Shown: one piece after another, positions 44,229 through 52,110 of the stretch
Numbering within the stretch: the stretch's first letter is position 1
Layout: each line of letters opens with the position of its first letter
NCBI RefSeq assembly: GCF_003116095.1
Contig: NZ_LGRA01000008.1
Location: 1,151,514 to 1,215,513, forward strand
Direction of reading: 5' to 3'
Origin: Azospirillum sp. TSO35-2
GTDB taxonomy: Bacteria; Pseudomonadota; Alphaproteobacteria; Azospirillales; Azospirillaceae
DNA length: 64,000 bases
Made by a program: the position numbers and the translations under genes
The notes under the pieces: generated by a model
Told to the model about the DNA's origin: nothing
The model's input: the letters and a program-made list of their open reading frames with translations, nothing else
The model's database searches: none

Positions 44229-45467
44229 TCAGAGCGGCGGCATCGTGCAGCCGATCTGCTCCTTGGTGCCGAAGGCCTTTTCCGTATCGGCGGTCGTGTC
44301 GGACGTGTTCTTCAGGACGTCGAAATAGTCCCACTTGTCGGTGATGTCCTTCTTGACCTGAACGATGACGGCCGGCCGCACCATCTGGTGGTCCCAGGCG
44401 CGGAAATAGAAGGGGAAGGGGCCCTCGGTGTTCTTCCATGCCTCCAGCGCGGTGACGATGTCGCCGGCCTTGGCCGACTTGGCGGCTTCCATCGACTCCA
44501 GCAGGGCGCGCATCCCGATCCAGCCGGACCAGGTCTTGTCGGACGGCGGGTTGCCGTATTTCTTTTGGAAGTCGGCGGTCATCGCCTTCTCGGCGGCGGT
44601 GTTCTTCGGGTTGTTGTAGTACCAGGGCTTGATGAAGATGCCGGTCGAGGCCTGGGGGCCGACGTCCCAGAAATCGGTGTCCGTCACGGCGACGGCGGCA
44701 TATGGGATCTTGCCCTTCATCCCCATCTCGTTCCACTGCTTGAGGAAATTCGAGAAGTCGCCGCCGACGAGGCCGCCGATCACCACGTCCGGCCGCGCCT
44801 GCCGGATCTTGAGGGCGTAGGACGAGTAATCGGCTGTGTTGACCGGCACCTCGTCGACGCCGACCTCTGTCCCGCCGATGACGGGAAGCTGCGCGCGCGC
44901 CGAACGCAGGATGTCCTGGCCGAACGCGTAGGACGGCGTGATGAAGTAAATCTTCTTGCCCAGGTTGGCGACGTAGGGCATCAGCCCGGCGATCTGCACC
45001 GGCACCGTCGCCTGGGTGCGGAAGGTGTAGCGGCTGCAATCCTTGCCGGTGATCTCGCTGGCCGCGGCGCCGGTCAGGATCAGCGGAATCTTTTCGCGGT
45101 TGGCGACGCTCATCATCGCCAGCGCCGACGAGGAGTAGTTGCCGCCGATGACGGCGACGACCTTGTTCTCGTCGATCAGCCGCTGCATGTTCTGCTGCGA
45201 GACCTGCGGGTTGGGCTCGTCGAGCCAGACCAGCTCGATCGGCCGGCCGAGCACCTTGCCGCCGGCCTGCTCCACCGCGAGCGCGCTGCCGCGCTGGAGA
45301 TATTCGCCGATGGAGGCCCCCGGCCCCTGCTTGGAATAGATCAGGCCGATGCGGATCGGGCCGGTGTCCTGCGCGGTCGCGGCGGCTCCCCACCCGATGG
45401 TGGTCATCGCCGCGATGCCGGCCAGCAACCGCAGGGCACATCGTTTGTCAGGTTGGGTCCCATTCAT
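44229..45467 (-). CDS. Liv-type ABC transporter substrate-binding protein
   Basis: A 412-residue periplasmic binding protein (Peripla_BP_6 family) with an N-terminal signal (CALRLLAGIAAMTTIGWGAAATAQ in two parts). IRIGLIYSKQGPGASIGEYLQ and VVAVIGGNYSSSALAMM are the family motifs, and WYYNNPKN and TYSW-type regions line the cleft. GGAGG with 8-base spacing selects the ATG. Members bind branched-chain amino acids, amides or aromatic and other organic acids; the catabolic context suggests an organic acid. Confidence 0.88.
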   Translation of the reverse strand: MNGTQPDKRCALRLLAGIAAMTTIGWGAAATAQDTGPIRIGLIYSKQGPGASIGEYLQRGSALAVEQAGGKVLGRPIELVWLDEPNPQVSQQNMQRLIDENKVVAVIGGNYSSSALAMMSVANREKIPLILTGAAASEITGKDCSRYTFRTQATVPVQIAGLMPYVANLGKKIYFITPSYAFGQDILRSARAQLPVIGGTEVGVDEVPVNTADYSSYALKIRQARPDVVIGGLVGGDFSNFLKQWNEMGMKGKIPYAAVAVTDTDFWDVGPQASTGIFIKPWYYNNPKNTAAEKAMTADFQKKYGNPPSDKTWSGWIGMRALLESMEAAKSAKAGDIVTALEAWKNTEGPFPFYFRAWDHQMVRPAVIVQVKKDITDKWDYFDVLKNTSDTTADTEKAFGTKEQIGCTMPPL

Positions 45468-45525
45468 GGCGTAATCCTCCGCTGTTTTTTGTCGTTGCAG
45501 TCGTTCGGCCCCCCAGCCGATGCCC

Positions 45526-47316
45526 TCAGTCGAGACGGTGCGGTTTGCCGAACGCCGGCTCCTTGAAGGGGATCGGCGGCAACGCCCAGGTCCCGGTCGA
45601 GGGCGGACGGACGTCGGCGTCCACATGCAGGTCGATCACGCAGGGGCGGCGGTTGCGGACCGCGGTTTCCACCGCGCCGCGCAGATCGCCGCTGCGGGTG
45701 ACGGTGACGCCGTCGGCACCGCAGGCCCGCGCCCAGGCGGCGAAGTCGGGGTTGTAGCGCTCGCCGCCCGGCCCCTGGTTGCCCTTGTAGAAGGCGGTCC
45801 CGATCTCGCGGCCGTCGAAGAGCCCGTATTGGATGTCGCGGATCGCGCCCCAGGCGAAGTTGTTCCAGACGATCCACACGCAGGGCAAGTCGTATTCGAC
45901 GGCGGTGGCGACGACGTGGGGCGCCATCATGAAGCCGCCGTCGCCGACCACCGCGACGCAGGGTCGTTCGGGGGCGGCGAGTTGCGCGCCCAGCACGCCG
46001 CAGACGCCGAAGCCCATCGACGAATAGCCCCAGCTGTTCAGCATGCTCTGCGCCCGCTGCGGCTTCCAGAACTGCATGAACCAGTTGTGATGGACGCCGG
46101 AATCGAGCGACAGGATCACGTCGTCGGGAAGCACGTCCTGCAGGGCGCCGACGACGTATTCCGGCCGGATCGGCGTGGTGACGGCCGAAAAGTTCGGGCG
46201 GACGAAGGCCTCCCATTCCGCCCGCCACCCGGCGATCTCGGCCCGCCATTCGGCGAAGGCTTCGGCGGTGACGTCGGTGCGCTGCGACAGCGCCGCGGCC
46301 AACTGGCCGGCGAAGGTCTTGGCGTCGGCGATGATGCCCAGGGTCGGCGGGTAGTTGCGGCCGAGTTCCGCCGGGTCGATGTCGACCTGGAGCAGCTTGG
46401 TGGCCGGGAAGTTCCAGGAATAGCCCGGGTTCCAGCTCGACGACGAGCGGTCGTCGAAACGGGTGCCGACGCAGATGACGAGATCGGCGAAGCGCCCGGC
46501 CTGGTTGGCCGGATAGGCGCCGTTGCGGCCGATGAAGCCGAGGGTCAGCGGATCGTCGGCGGGGACGAGGCCCATGCCGTTCGGCGAGGTGATGACCGGA
46601 ATGCCCCAGCGGCGCTGCAGCGCGGTGATCTCCGGCCCGGCCTCCGACAGGGCGGTGCCATGCCCGATGAAGAACACGGGGCGCTTCGCCGCCGCGACCA
46701 GCGCGGCGGCGGCGGCGACGTCGGCCTCGTTGGCGCCCGGACGGTGGCCGCCGTGGCGATGCGACGCCGGCGGCAGCTCGACCTCCGCCTCCTCCTGGAA
46801 CACGTTGTAGGGAATGTCGAGGTTCACCGGTCCCGGCCGCCCCGTCACCATGGTGTCGAAGGACTGGCGCAGCGCCAGCGGCAGCATGTCGACCCGGCTG
46901 GGCTGGAAGGACCGCTTGACGACCGGCCGCAGCACCTGGGCGAAATCCGCCTGGTTGTGGGCGTAGAGTTCCTGGAACGGGCCGCGGTTGGCCTGCGAGG
47001 TCGGCACATTCGCGGTGATCGCCAGGAAGGCCGAGGAATCCGACAGCGCCGTGACCAGCGGCATCACCATGTTGGCGGAGCCCGGCCCGGTGGAGGTCAA
47101 GGTGGCGACCGGGCTGTGCTTCACCCGGAAATAGGCGTCCGCCATATGGCCGGCGCACTGTTCGTGGCGCGGCGACACCAGCGTCACGCGGTCGCGCACG
47201 GCGTGCAGCGCGTCGAGAATGCCGACGTTGCCGTGCCCGCAGACGCCGAAGACGAACGGCACCTTCTGCTTCACCAGATATTCGGCGATGACCTCGCCGC
47301 CCTTCATCCGACTCAT
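45526..47316 (-). CDS. Thiamine diphosphate-dependent enzyme, acetolactate synthase-like
   Basis: A 596-residue ThDP enzyme. Cofactor glutamate in SPRHEQCAGHMADAY, STGPGSANMVMPL, FAD/ADP-fold middle domain, and the ThDP-Mg motif GDGGFMMAPHVVATAVEYDLP to WNNFAWGAI. Close in layout to large-subunit acetolactate synthases, but no regulatory subunit gene is near and the locus is catabolic, so a 2-oxo acid decarboxylase or carboligase is more likely. The aldehyde dehydrogenase immediately upstream (28 bp) could oxidise an aldehyde product. Confidence 0.85.
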   Translation of the reverse strand: MSRMKGGEVIAEYLVKQKVPFVFGVCGHGNVGILDALHAVRDRVTLVSPRHEQCAGHMADAYFRVKHSPVATLTSTGPGSANMVMPLVTALSDSSAFLAITANVPTSQANRGPFQELYAHNQADFAQVLRPVVKRSFQPSRVDMLPLALRQSFDTMVTGRPGPVNLDIPYNVFQEEAEVELPPASHRHGGHRPGANEADVAAAAALVAAAKRPVFFIGHGTALSEAGPEITALQRRWGIPVITSPNGMGLVPADDPLTLGFIGRNGAYPANQAGRFADLVICVGTRFDDRSSSSWNPGYSWNFPATKLLQVDIDPAELGRNYPPTLGIIADAKTFAGQLAAALSQRTDVTAEAFAEWRAEIAGWRAEWEAFVRPNFSAVTTPIRPEYVVGALQDVLPDDVILSLDSGVHHNWFMQFWKPQRAQSMLNSWGYSSMGFGVCGVLGAQLAAPERPCVAVVGDGGFMMAPHVVATAVEYDLPCVWIVWNNFAWGAIRDIQYGLFDGREIGTAFYKGNQGPGGERYNPDFAAWARACGADGVTVTRSGDLRGAVETAVRNRRPCVIDLHVDADVRPPSTGTWALPPIPFKEPAFGKPHRLD

Positions 47317-47343
47317 ACCCTGCGCCTCCCGTGCTCCCGGCCG

Positions 47344-48798
47344 TCAGGCCTGGATGGTGACCATGCGTTCTTCGCTCATTTCCCGGATGGCGTAATGGGG
47401 ACCCTCGCGCCCGAAACCGCTGTCCTTCGACCCGCCATAGGGCATGAGGTCGACCCGCGAACTGGGCGTGTCGTTGATGTGGACGCCACCGACCTGGAGT
47501 TCGCGCGCGGCGCGCAGCGCGCTGTCCAGGCGCCGGGTGAAGATGCCGGTGGCAAGGCCGTAGGGCGTGGCGTTGACGCGGTCGATGGCCTCGTCCAGCC
47601 GGTCGAAGGGAACGACGCACATGACCGGACCGAACACCTCCCGGCAGCCCAGCGGCGTGCGCGGGTCCACGTCGGCGAGCAGCGTGGGCGGCACCACCGC
47701 GCCGACCCGCGCGCCGCCGGCCAGCCGCCGGGCGCCCAGCCGGACCGCCTCCTCGATCCAGCTCTCGATGCGGCCGGCCGCCGCCTCGCTGATGACCGGG
47801 CCGACGGCCGTCGCCGCGTCGTTGGGATCGCCGTAGGGCAAGGCGGCGACCATCGCCGCCAGCCGCCGTTCGACCTCGTCGGCCAGGGGACGCTGCACCA
47901 TGAGGACCTGGATGGAGGTGCAGACCTGCCCCGCCTTGCGATAGGCGGCGTTGATCACCTTGGGCAGCGCCACGTCGAGATCGGCGTCGTCGCACAGGAT
48001 GCAGTGCGCGATGGACCCCAGCTCCATCTGGGTGCGGCGCAGGCCGGCGCCCTTCTGGATCAGGCGCCCGACCTCCGTGCTGCCGGTGAAGGCGTAGAAG
48101 CGGACGGCGGGTTCCTCGAGCAGCCAGCCGGCAACCTCGCCGTCGCCATGGAGCACCGTGATCATGGCCGGCGGCAGGCCCGCCTCGATCAGGCACTCGG
48201 CGATGATGGAGGCGCTCATCGGGGTGTGCAGCGACGGCTTCAGGATCACCGAATTGCCGGCGGCGAGCGCCGGCCCGACCTTGTGCGCCACCGTGTTCAG
48301 CGGCGCGTTGAAGGGCGTGATGGCGCACACGCTGCCCAGCGGGATCCGCAGCGTGAACCCCAGCCGCCCCTGCTGGCCGGCCGCCCCGTCGATCGGCACC
48401 ATCTCGCCACCGAAGCGGCGGGCTTCCTCCGCCGACAGGCGGAAGGTCACGGAGCAGCGCTGGATCTCGCCCATCGCGTCGCGGCGGGTGAAGCCGGCCT
48501 CGCGCACCATGATCTCGACGAGGTCTTCGGCGCGGCCGTCGATCAGGTCGGCGGTCCGGTCGAGGATGAGTCCGCGCTCGTGCGGGCCGAGCGTGTCGGC
48601 GCGGAACGCGGCGTCGGCGGCAGCCACCGCCTGCGACACCTGGTCCCGCGAGGGCAGATGCGTCCGCAGGAAGGGCTGCAGGCGGTACTTGTCGGAAACG
48701 TCGACAGTGGTCGCTCCCTCGGTCCACGCGCCGCCGATCAAAAGCCGGCAGACGGGTGCGTCCTGAAGGGGTGAGCGGTGCGCGGCGTCCTGCGCCAT
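47344..48798 (-). CDS. NAD(P)-dependent aldehyde dehydrogenase
   Basis: A 484-residue aldehyde dehydrogenase. Catalytic cysteine in KAGQVCTSIQVL, general-base glutamate in TQMELGSIAHC, and TPFNAPLNTVAHKVGPALAAGNSVILKPS at the cofactor site. First gene of the minus-strand cluster, divergent from the LysR gene with a short shared promoter region. It would convert an aldehyde to the acid or acyl-CoA; substrate unknown. Confidence 0.88.
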   Translation of the reverse strand: MAQDAAHRSPLQDAPVCRLLIGGAWTEGATTVDVSDKYRLQPFLRTHLPSRDQVSQAVAAADAAFRADTLGPHERGLILDRTADLIDGRAEDLVEIMVREAGFTRRDAMGEIQRCSVTFRLSAEEARRFGGEMVPIDGAAGQQGRLGFTLRIPLGSVCAITPFNAPLNTVAHKVGPALAAGNSVILKPSLHTPMSASIIAECLIEAGLPPAMITVLHGDGEVAGWLLEEPAVRFYAFTGSTEVGRLIQKGAGLRRTQMELGSIAHCILCDDADLDVALPKVINAAYRKAGQVCTSIQVLMVQRPLADEVERRLAAMVAALPYGDPNDAATAVGPVISEAAAGRIESWIEEAVRLGARRLAGGARVGAVVPPTLLADVDPRTPLGCREVFGPVMCVVPFDRLDEAIDRVNATPYGLATGIFTRRLDSALRAARELQVGGVHINDTPSSRVDLMPYGGSKDSGFGREGPHYAIREMSEERMVTIQA

Positions 48799-48853
48799 TC
48801 CGAAAGCCTCCCTAGCGGCCCGTTTCTTCTGTCGTTCCTTCTGTATCGTCGAA

Positions 48854-48907
48854 TTGACAGGGCGGAAAATATGGAATCACACTAAGCGCCATAAGGCCAG
48901 CCTATGG
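48854..48907. promoter_or_regulatory. Divergent promoter with LysR-type T-N11-A site
   Basis: The intergenic region between the aldehyde dehydrogenase and lysR genes holds TTGACA (48854-48859) and an inverted repeat CCATA (48889-48893) / TATGG (48903-48907). The repeat contains the T-N11-A pattern typical of LysR binding sites. It covers an upstream in-frame ATG (48904), which supports the lysR start at 48934. Confidence 0.55.
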
Positions 48908-48933
48908 CCGTTCGCCCAAGGGAGGAGGGCATC

Positions 48934-49902
48934 ATGGACCTGCGCCAGCTGCGCTATTTCGCCCAGATCGTTGAAAGCGGCAGCTTTTCAAAGGCTTCCC
49001 GCTGCCTCTTCATCGCCCAGCCGGCGCTGAGCCAGCAGATCGCCAAGCTGGAGGGCGAGGTCGGAAAACCTCTGCTGAACCGCTCGTCGAAGGGGATAAC
49101 CCCGACGGAAAACGGGTTGGCGCTCTATCATCACGCCCGCTTCGTCCTGCGGCAGCTCGACCAGGCGCTGTCGATCGCCCGCCAGGAGGTCGGCGAAATC
49201 CAGGGCATGGTGTCGGTCGGACTGCCGGCCACCACCGTCCTCGCCATCGGCCTGCCGCTCATGAAGAGGATCCGCGAGAAATATCCGGGCATCCTTCTCA
49301 ACGTCGTCGAGGGGATGAGCGGTCACATCGCCCATATGATGCGGCTTGGACAACTCGACATTGCGATCCTTTTCACCAACGATGTTTCGTCGCAATTGGA
49401 GTCGACGCCGCTGCTCGAGGAGGAACTGTTCGTCGTCTTCCCCGAATCCAGCGGCTATGCTTCGCCCGAGCGGACCGAGATCTCCGTCGCCGAGGTCGCA
49501 CAGATCCCGCTGATCCTCCCGACGAACGCCCACGGCCTGCGCCGCCGGGTGGTGGCCGAGTTCGACAAGCGCAATCTCCGGCCGAACGTCGTCGCCGAGA
49601 TCGACTCGCTGTCGCTGCTGATGAGCTGCGTTCGCGACGGCATCGGCGCGACCATCAAGCCGATGTCCGCTCTCCTTCTGGTCGGGAGCGACCGCGAACG
49701 CTGGCGCTCCCTAAGGATATCGGATGCAACCATCACCCGTAGAAACTATCTGTACTCGATATCACGGGATCTTATGTCTCCGGCGGCCCTTTCGGTGACG
49801 AACGAGATCAAGGACACCTGCCGGACTCTGGTCGCCGGCGGGAACTGGCTGGGCGTCCGGCCGATCGACGGCCCGGGAGCCGGGCTGTCCAGCGCAGCGT
49901 GA
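48934..49902 (+). CDS. LysR family transcriptional regulator of the 29-49 kb cluster
   Basis: A 322-residue LysR protein (NAC/Cbl-like start MDLRQLRYFAQIVESGSFSKASRCLFIAQPALSQQIAKLE). GGAGG lies shortly before the ATG at 48934, which fits better than the upstream ATG at 48904. It is divergent from the aldehyde dehydrogenase gene and so the likely activator of the cluster, with a pathway acid as co-inducer. The effector domain is complete. Confidence 0.88.
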   Translation: MDLRQLRYFAQIVESGSFSKASRCLFIAQPALSQQIAKLEGEVGKPLLNRSSKGITPTENGLALYHHARFVLRQLDQALSIARQEVGEIQGMVSVGLPATTVLAIGLPLMKRIREKYPGILLNVVEGMSGHIAHMMRLGQLDIAILFTNDVSSQLESTPLLEEELFVVFPESSGYASPERTEISVAEVAQIPLILPTNAHGLRRRVVAEFDKRNLRPNVVAEIDSLSLLMSCVRDGIGATIKPMSALLLVGSDRERWRSLRISDATITRRNYLYSISRDLMSPAALSVTNEIKDTCRTLVAGGNWLGVRPIDGPGAGLSSAA

Positions 49903-50151
49903 CGCTGGGCACCCCGACGATCTGCAACGGCTTCCCGCACGGCATGGCGCTCCCCCACGCGGACACCATCGACGCCGACCTGCTGGCCGTCTTCAAGGCC
50001 CGACCGTGCCGCGATCCCCGCAGGGCCATGACCGGCGCTGCGGGGTCAACCTATACGCAGGTATGGATGGCGCGTCCTGCTCCGGTTGTTGAAATGGAAC
50101 GCTCGCGACGGAGGTGGTTGACGAGAGGGGCCGCGGCTGGAGTGTGATGTT

Positions 50152-50535
50152 GTGCTGAGCGTTCCCACCATCTGTGTCGTCGACGAGGATGAAGGCATCC
50201 GGGAAAGCCTCGACAACTTCCTACGCTCCGTCGGCATGCGGGTCCGCACCTTCTCCACGGCGGAGGAATTCATCGCCTATGAGGGGGAGACCGGCTGCCT
50301 CATCACCGACCTGCACCTGAAGGGCATGGACGGGTTCAGCCTGCAGATGGTGCTGCTGCAGCGGGGCCGCAGCCACCCGGTGATCGTGATGACCGCCTTC
50401 GCGACACCGGCCGCCCGCAACCGCTCGCTGGCCCAGGGGGCCTGCGCCTTCGTGACCAAGCCGCTCGACCCGGAAAACCTGCTCCTCCTCATCGAAGACG
50501 CTCTCAAGAAGACCCAAGGGGACCGTGAACCATGA
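50152..50535 (+). CDS. Single-domain response regulator (FixJ-type receiver)
   Basis: A 127-residue receiver with no output domain, starting at GTG. Acidic pocket CVVDEDEG, phosphorylation aspartate in CLITDLHLKGMDG, switch threonine VMTAF and lysine FVTKPLDPE are all present, so it should be phosphorylatable. Its stop overlaps an ATG in frame with the next regulator (ATGA). It probably works as a phosphate sink or connector in the same pathway as the next gene. Confidence 0.82.
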   Translation: MLSVPTICVVDEDEGIRESLDNFLRSVGMRVRTFSTAEEFIAYEGETGCLITDLHLKGMDGFSLQMVLLQRGRSHPVIVMTAFATPAARNRSLAQGACAFVTKPLDPENLLLLIEDALKKTQGDREP

Positions 50536-50690
50536 CCGGCCAAGCCCAGCGCAGCGGCGCTTCCATCGGAAGGTACGATCGTGCCGGCGGGAGGTACGAC
50601 CTCGCCGGTTTTGCCGCCGGGGAGCGGCCCGGCTACCATGGCTTGGCGGGCCAACCGCGGCGGCGGCACACGGATGTGGCGGAGGGACTC

Positions 50691-51353
50691 ATGGCGAAGG
50701 AAACCGTGGCAGGCGAACCTGCCCTGGTCTGCATCATCGATGACGATGCCGACGTGCGCTGCGCGGTGGAAAGCCTGCTGCGCTCCGCCGATTACCGGGT
50801 GCTGGCCTTCGCGTCGCCGGAGGACTTCCTCGCCTGCGGCGACGTGGCCGGCGCCGCCTGCCTGATGCTGGACGTCTATCTGGACGGTGCCGACGGGTTG
50901 GCGGTGCAGCAGGCGCTGCATGACCGTTCCATCGCCGTGCCGGTGGTGCTGATGACCGGCCAGGGCGACATCCCGATGGCGGTGCGCGGCATGAAGGCGG
51001 GCGCGGTCGATTTCCTGGCCAAGCCCTTCACCGAAGAGGAGGTCCTGCAGGCGGTCGGCGAGGCGGTGGCGCTGGACGGCCGGCGCCGGTCCGAACGCGG
51101 CGAGGACGACGCGGTGCGCGCGCTCTACGCCAAGCTGACTCCGCGCGAACGCGACGTGATGGCGCTGGTCAGCGCCGGGCTGATGAACAAGCAGGTGGCG
51201 GCGAAGCTGGAGCTGAGCGAGGTCACGGTGAAGATCCACCGCGGCAACCTGATGCGCAAGATGCACGCCCAATCGCTGGCCGACCTCGTGCGGATGGCCG
51301 AAATCCTGGGTGTGCGCGAACGGACCGTCACCCGCTACAACGTCGCCGGCTGA
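50691..51353 (+). CDS. FixJ-family response regulator with LuxR-type DNA-binding domain
   Basis: A 220-residue regulator from the ATG at 50691, chosen because GGAGG is 5-6 bases upstream. Receiver: CIIDDDADV, phosphorylation site LMLDVYLDGADG, LMTGQGD and FLAKPF. Output: LTPRERDVMALVSAGLMNKQVAAKLELSEVTVKIHRGNLMRKM. The frame is open to the ATG at 50532, overlapping the previous stop, which would add a 53-residue atypical N terminus. A truncated kinase lies convergent on the other strand, so its own sensor may be lost. It may regulate the molybdenum enzyme genes beyond. Confidence 0.85.
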   Translation: MAKETVAGEPALVCIIDDDADVRCAVESLLRSADYRVLAFASPEDFLACGDVAGAACLMLDVYLDGADGLAVQQALHDRSIAVPVVLMTGQGDIPMAVRGMKAGAVDFLAKPFTEEEVLQAVGEAVALDGRRRSERGEDDAVRALYAKLTPRERDVMALVSAGLMNKQVAAKLELSEVTVKIHRGNLMRKMHAQSLADLVRMAEILGVRERTVTRYNVAG

Positions 51354-51562
51354 GCCACCTCCACCACGGTCGGCGCCACCGGCAGCACGAAGGACACGGT
51401 GGCCCCATGCCGGCCGTTGGCCGCCGACCGTTGGCCGCCATGCTTCCCCACGATCGTCTTGCCGATCGACAGGCCCAGCCCCATCCCCTCGTCCCTGGTG
51501 GAGATGAAGGGCTCGAAAATCCGCGGCTGCACGTCGTCCGGGACGCCGGCGCCGCTTAATAC
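51335..51562 (-). pseudogene. C-terminal relic of a sensor histidine kinase
   Basis: The minus-strand frame reads LSGAGVPDDVQPRIFEPF then STRDEGMGLGLSIGKTIVGKHGG and ends with a normal kinase C terminus (ATVSFVLPVAP). These are the F and G2 boxes of a HATPase domain, as at the end of FixL/NtrB-type kinases. A TAG stop in the same frame at 51563-51565 cuts it off, and the rest of the kinase (N box, H box, sensor) is absent; beyond lies an AT-rich stretch and iorA. It is convergent with the FixJ-type gene and overlaps it by 19 bp, so it was probably the cognate sensor. Confidence 0.75.
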
Positions 51563-51647
51563 CTAGGGATGGATACGAGACCGGCGGGCGGCGGGCAAGA
51601 ATAGGCCCCAGCAGAATTCCCCACCTGAATTCCCCACGGAAACCGTC

Positions 51648-52094
51648 ATGACCACACTCCACATCAACGGCCGCGCCTATCCGGTGGCGGTCGAGGACGA
51701 CACGCCGCTGCTCTGGGTCCTTCGCGACACGCTGGGGCTGACCGGAACGAAATACGGCTGCGGCATCGCCCAGTGCGGCGCCTGCACCGTGATGATCGAC
51801 GGCACCGCCACCCGCTCCTGCCAGGTGCCGGTGGCGAGCATCGGAACCGCCGACATCCGCACCATCGATTCCATCGAGGACGACCCCGTCGGCCGCAAGG
51901 TGGTGGAGGCCTGGGTCGCCACACAGGTGCCGCAATGCGGCTATTGCCAGTCCGGACAGGTGATGGCGGCGACCGCCCTGCTGAAGCGGACGCCCCACCC
52001 GACCGACGGCGACATCGCCGACGCGATGACCAACCTGTGCCGCTGCGGAACCTACAACCGCATCGCCGCCGCCATCCGCCAGGCCGCCGGCTGA
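51648..52094 (+). CDS. iorA: Isoquinoline 1-oxidoreductase-type [2Fe-2S] subunit
   Basis: A 148-residue iron-sulfur subunit of a xanthine-oxidase-family enzyme. N-terminal plant-type cluster cysteines in YGCGIAQCGACTVMIDG with a further Cys in RSCQVP, and C-terminal cluster cysteines in QCGYCQSGQVM and LCRCGTYN. It transfers electrons from the molybdenum centre. It is 16 bp upstream of the large subunit gene. No FAD subunit is present, as in the isoquinoline oxidoreductase group, which uses a cytochrome or quinone acceptor. Confidence 0.9.
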   Translation: MTTLHINGRAYPVAVEDDTPLLWVLRDTLGLTGTKYGCGIAQCGACTVMIDGTATRSCQVPVASIGTADIRTIDSIEDDPVGRKVVEAWVATQVPQCGYCQSGQVMAATALLKRTPHPTDGDIADAMTNLCRCGTYNRIAAAIRQAAG

Positions 52095-52110
52095 GAGAGG
52101 GACGCACCGC

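Noticed and set aside
45526..47316. Biosynthetic acetolactate synthase for branched-chain amino acids
   Set aside because: No small regulatory subunit or ilv genes nearby; it lies inside a LysR-controlled catabolic cluster with a transporter and aldehyde dehydrogenase.
45520..48774. A 1084-residue plus-strand frame opposite the ThDP and aldehyde dehydrogenase genes
   Set aside because: Shadow of two well-defined enzymes on the other strand; no recognisable motifs.
51335..51532. A real 65-residue gene
   Set aside because: The sequence is only the end of a HATPase domain and the same frame continues upstream with more kinase sequence to a stop, so it is a relic.
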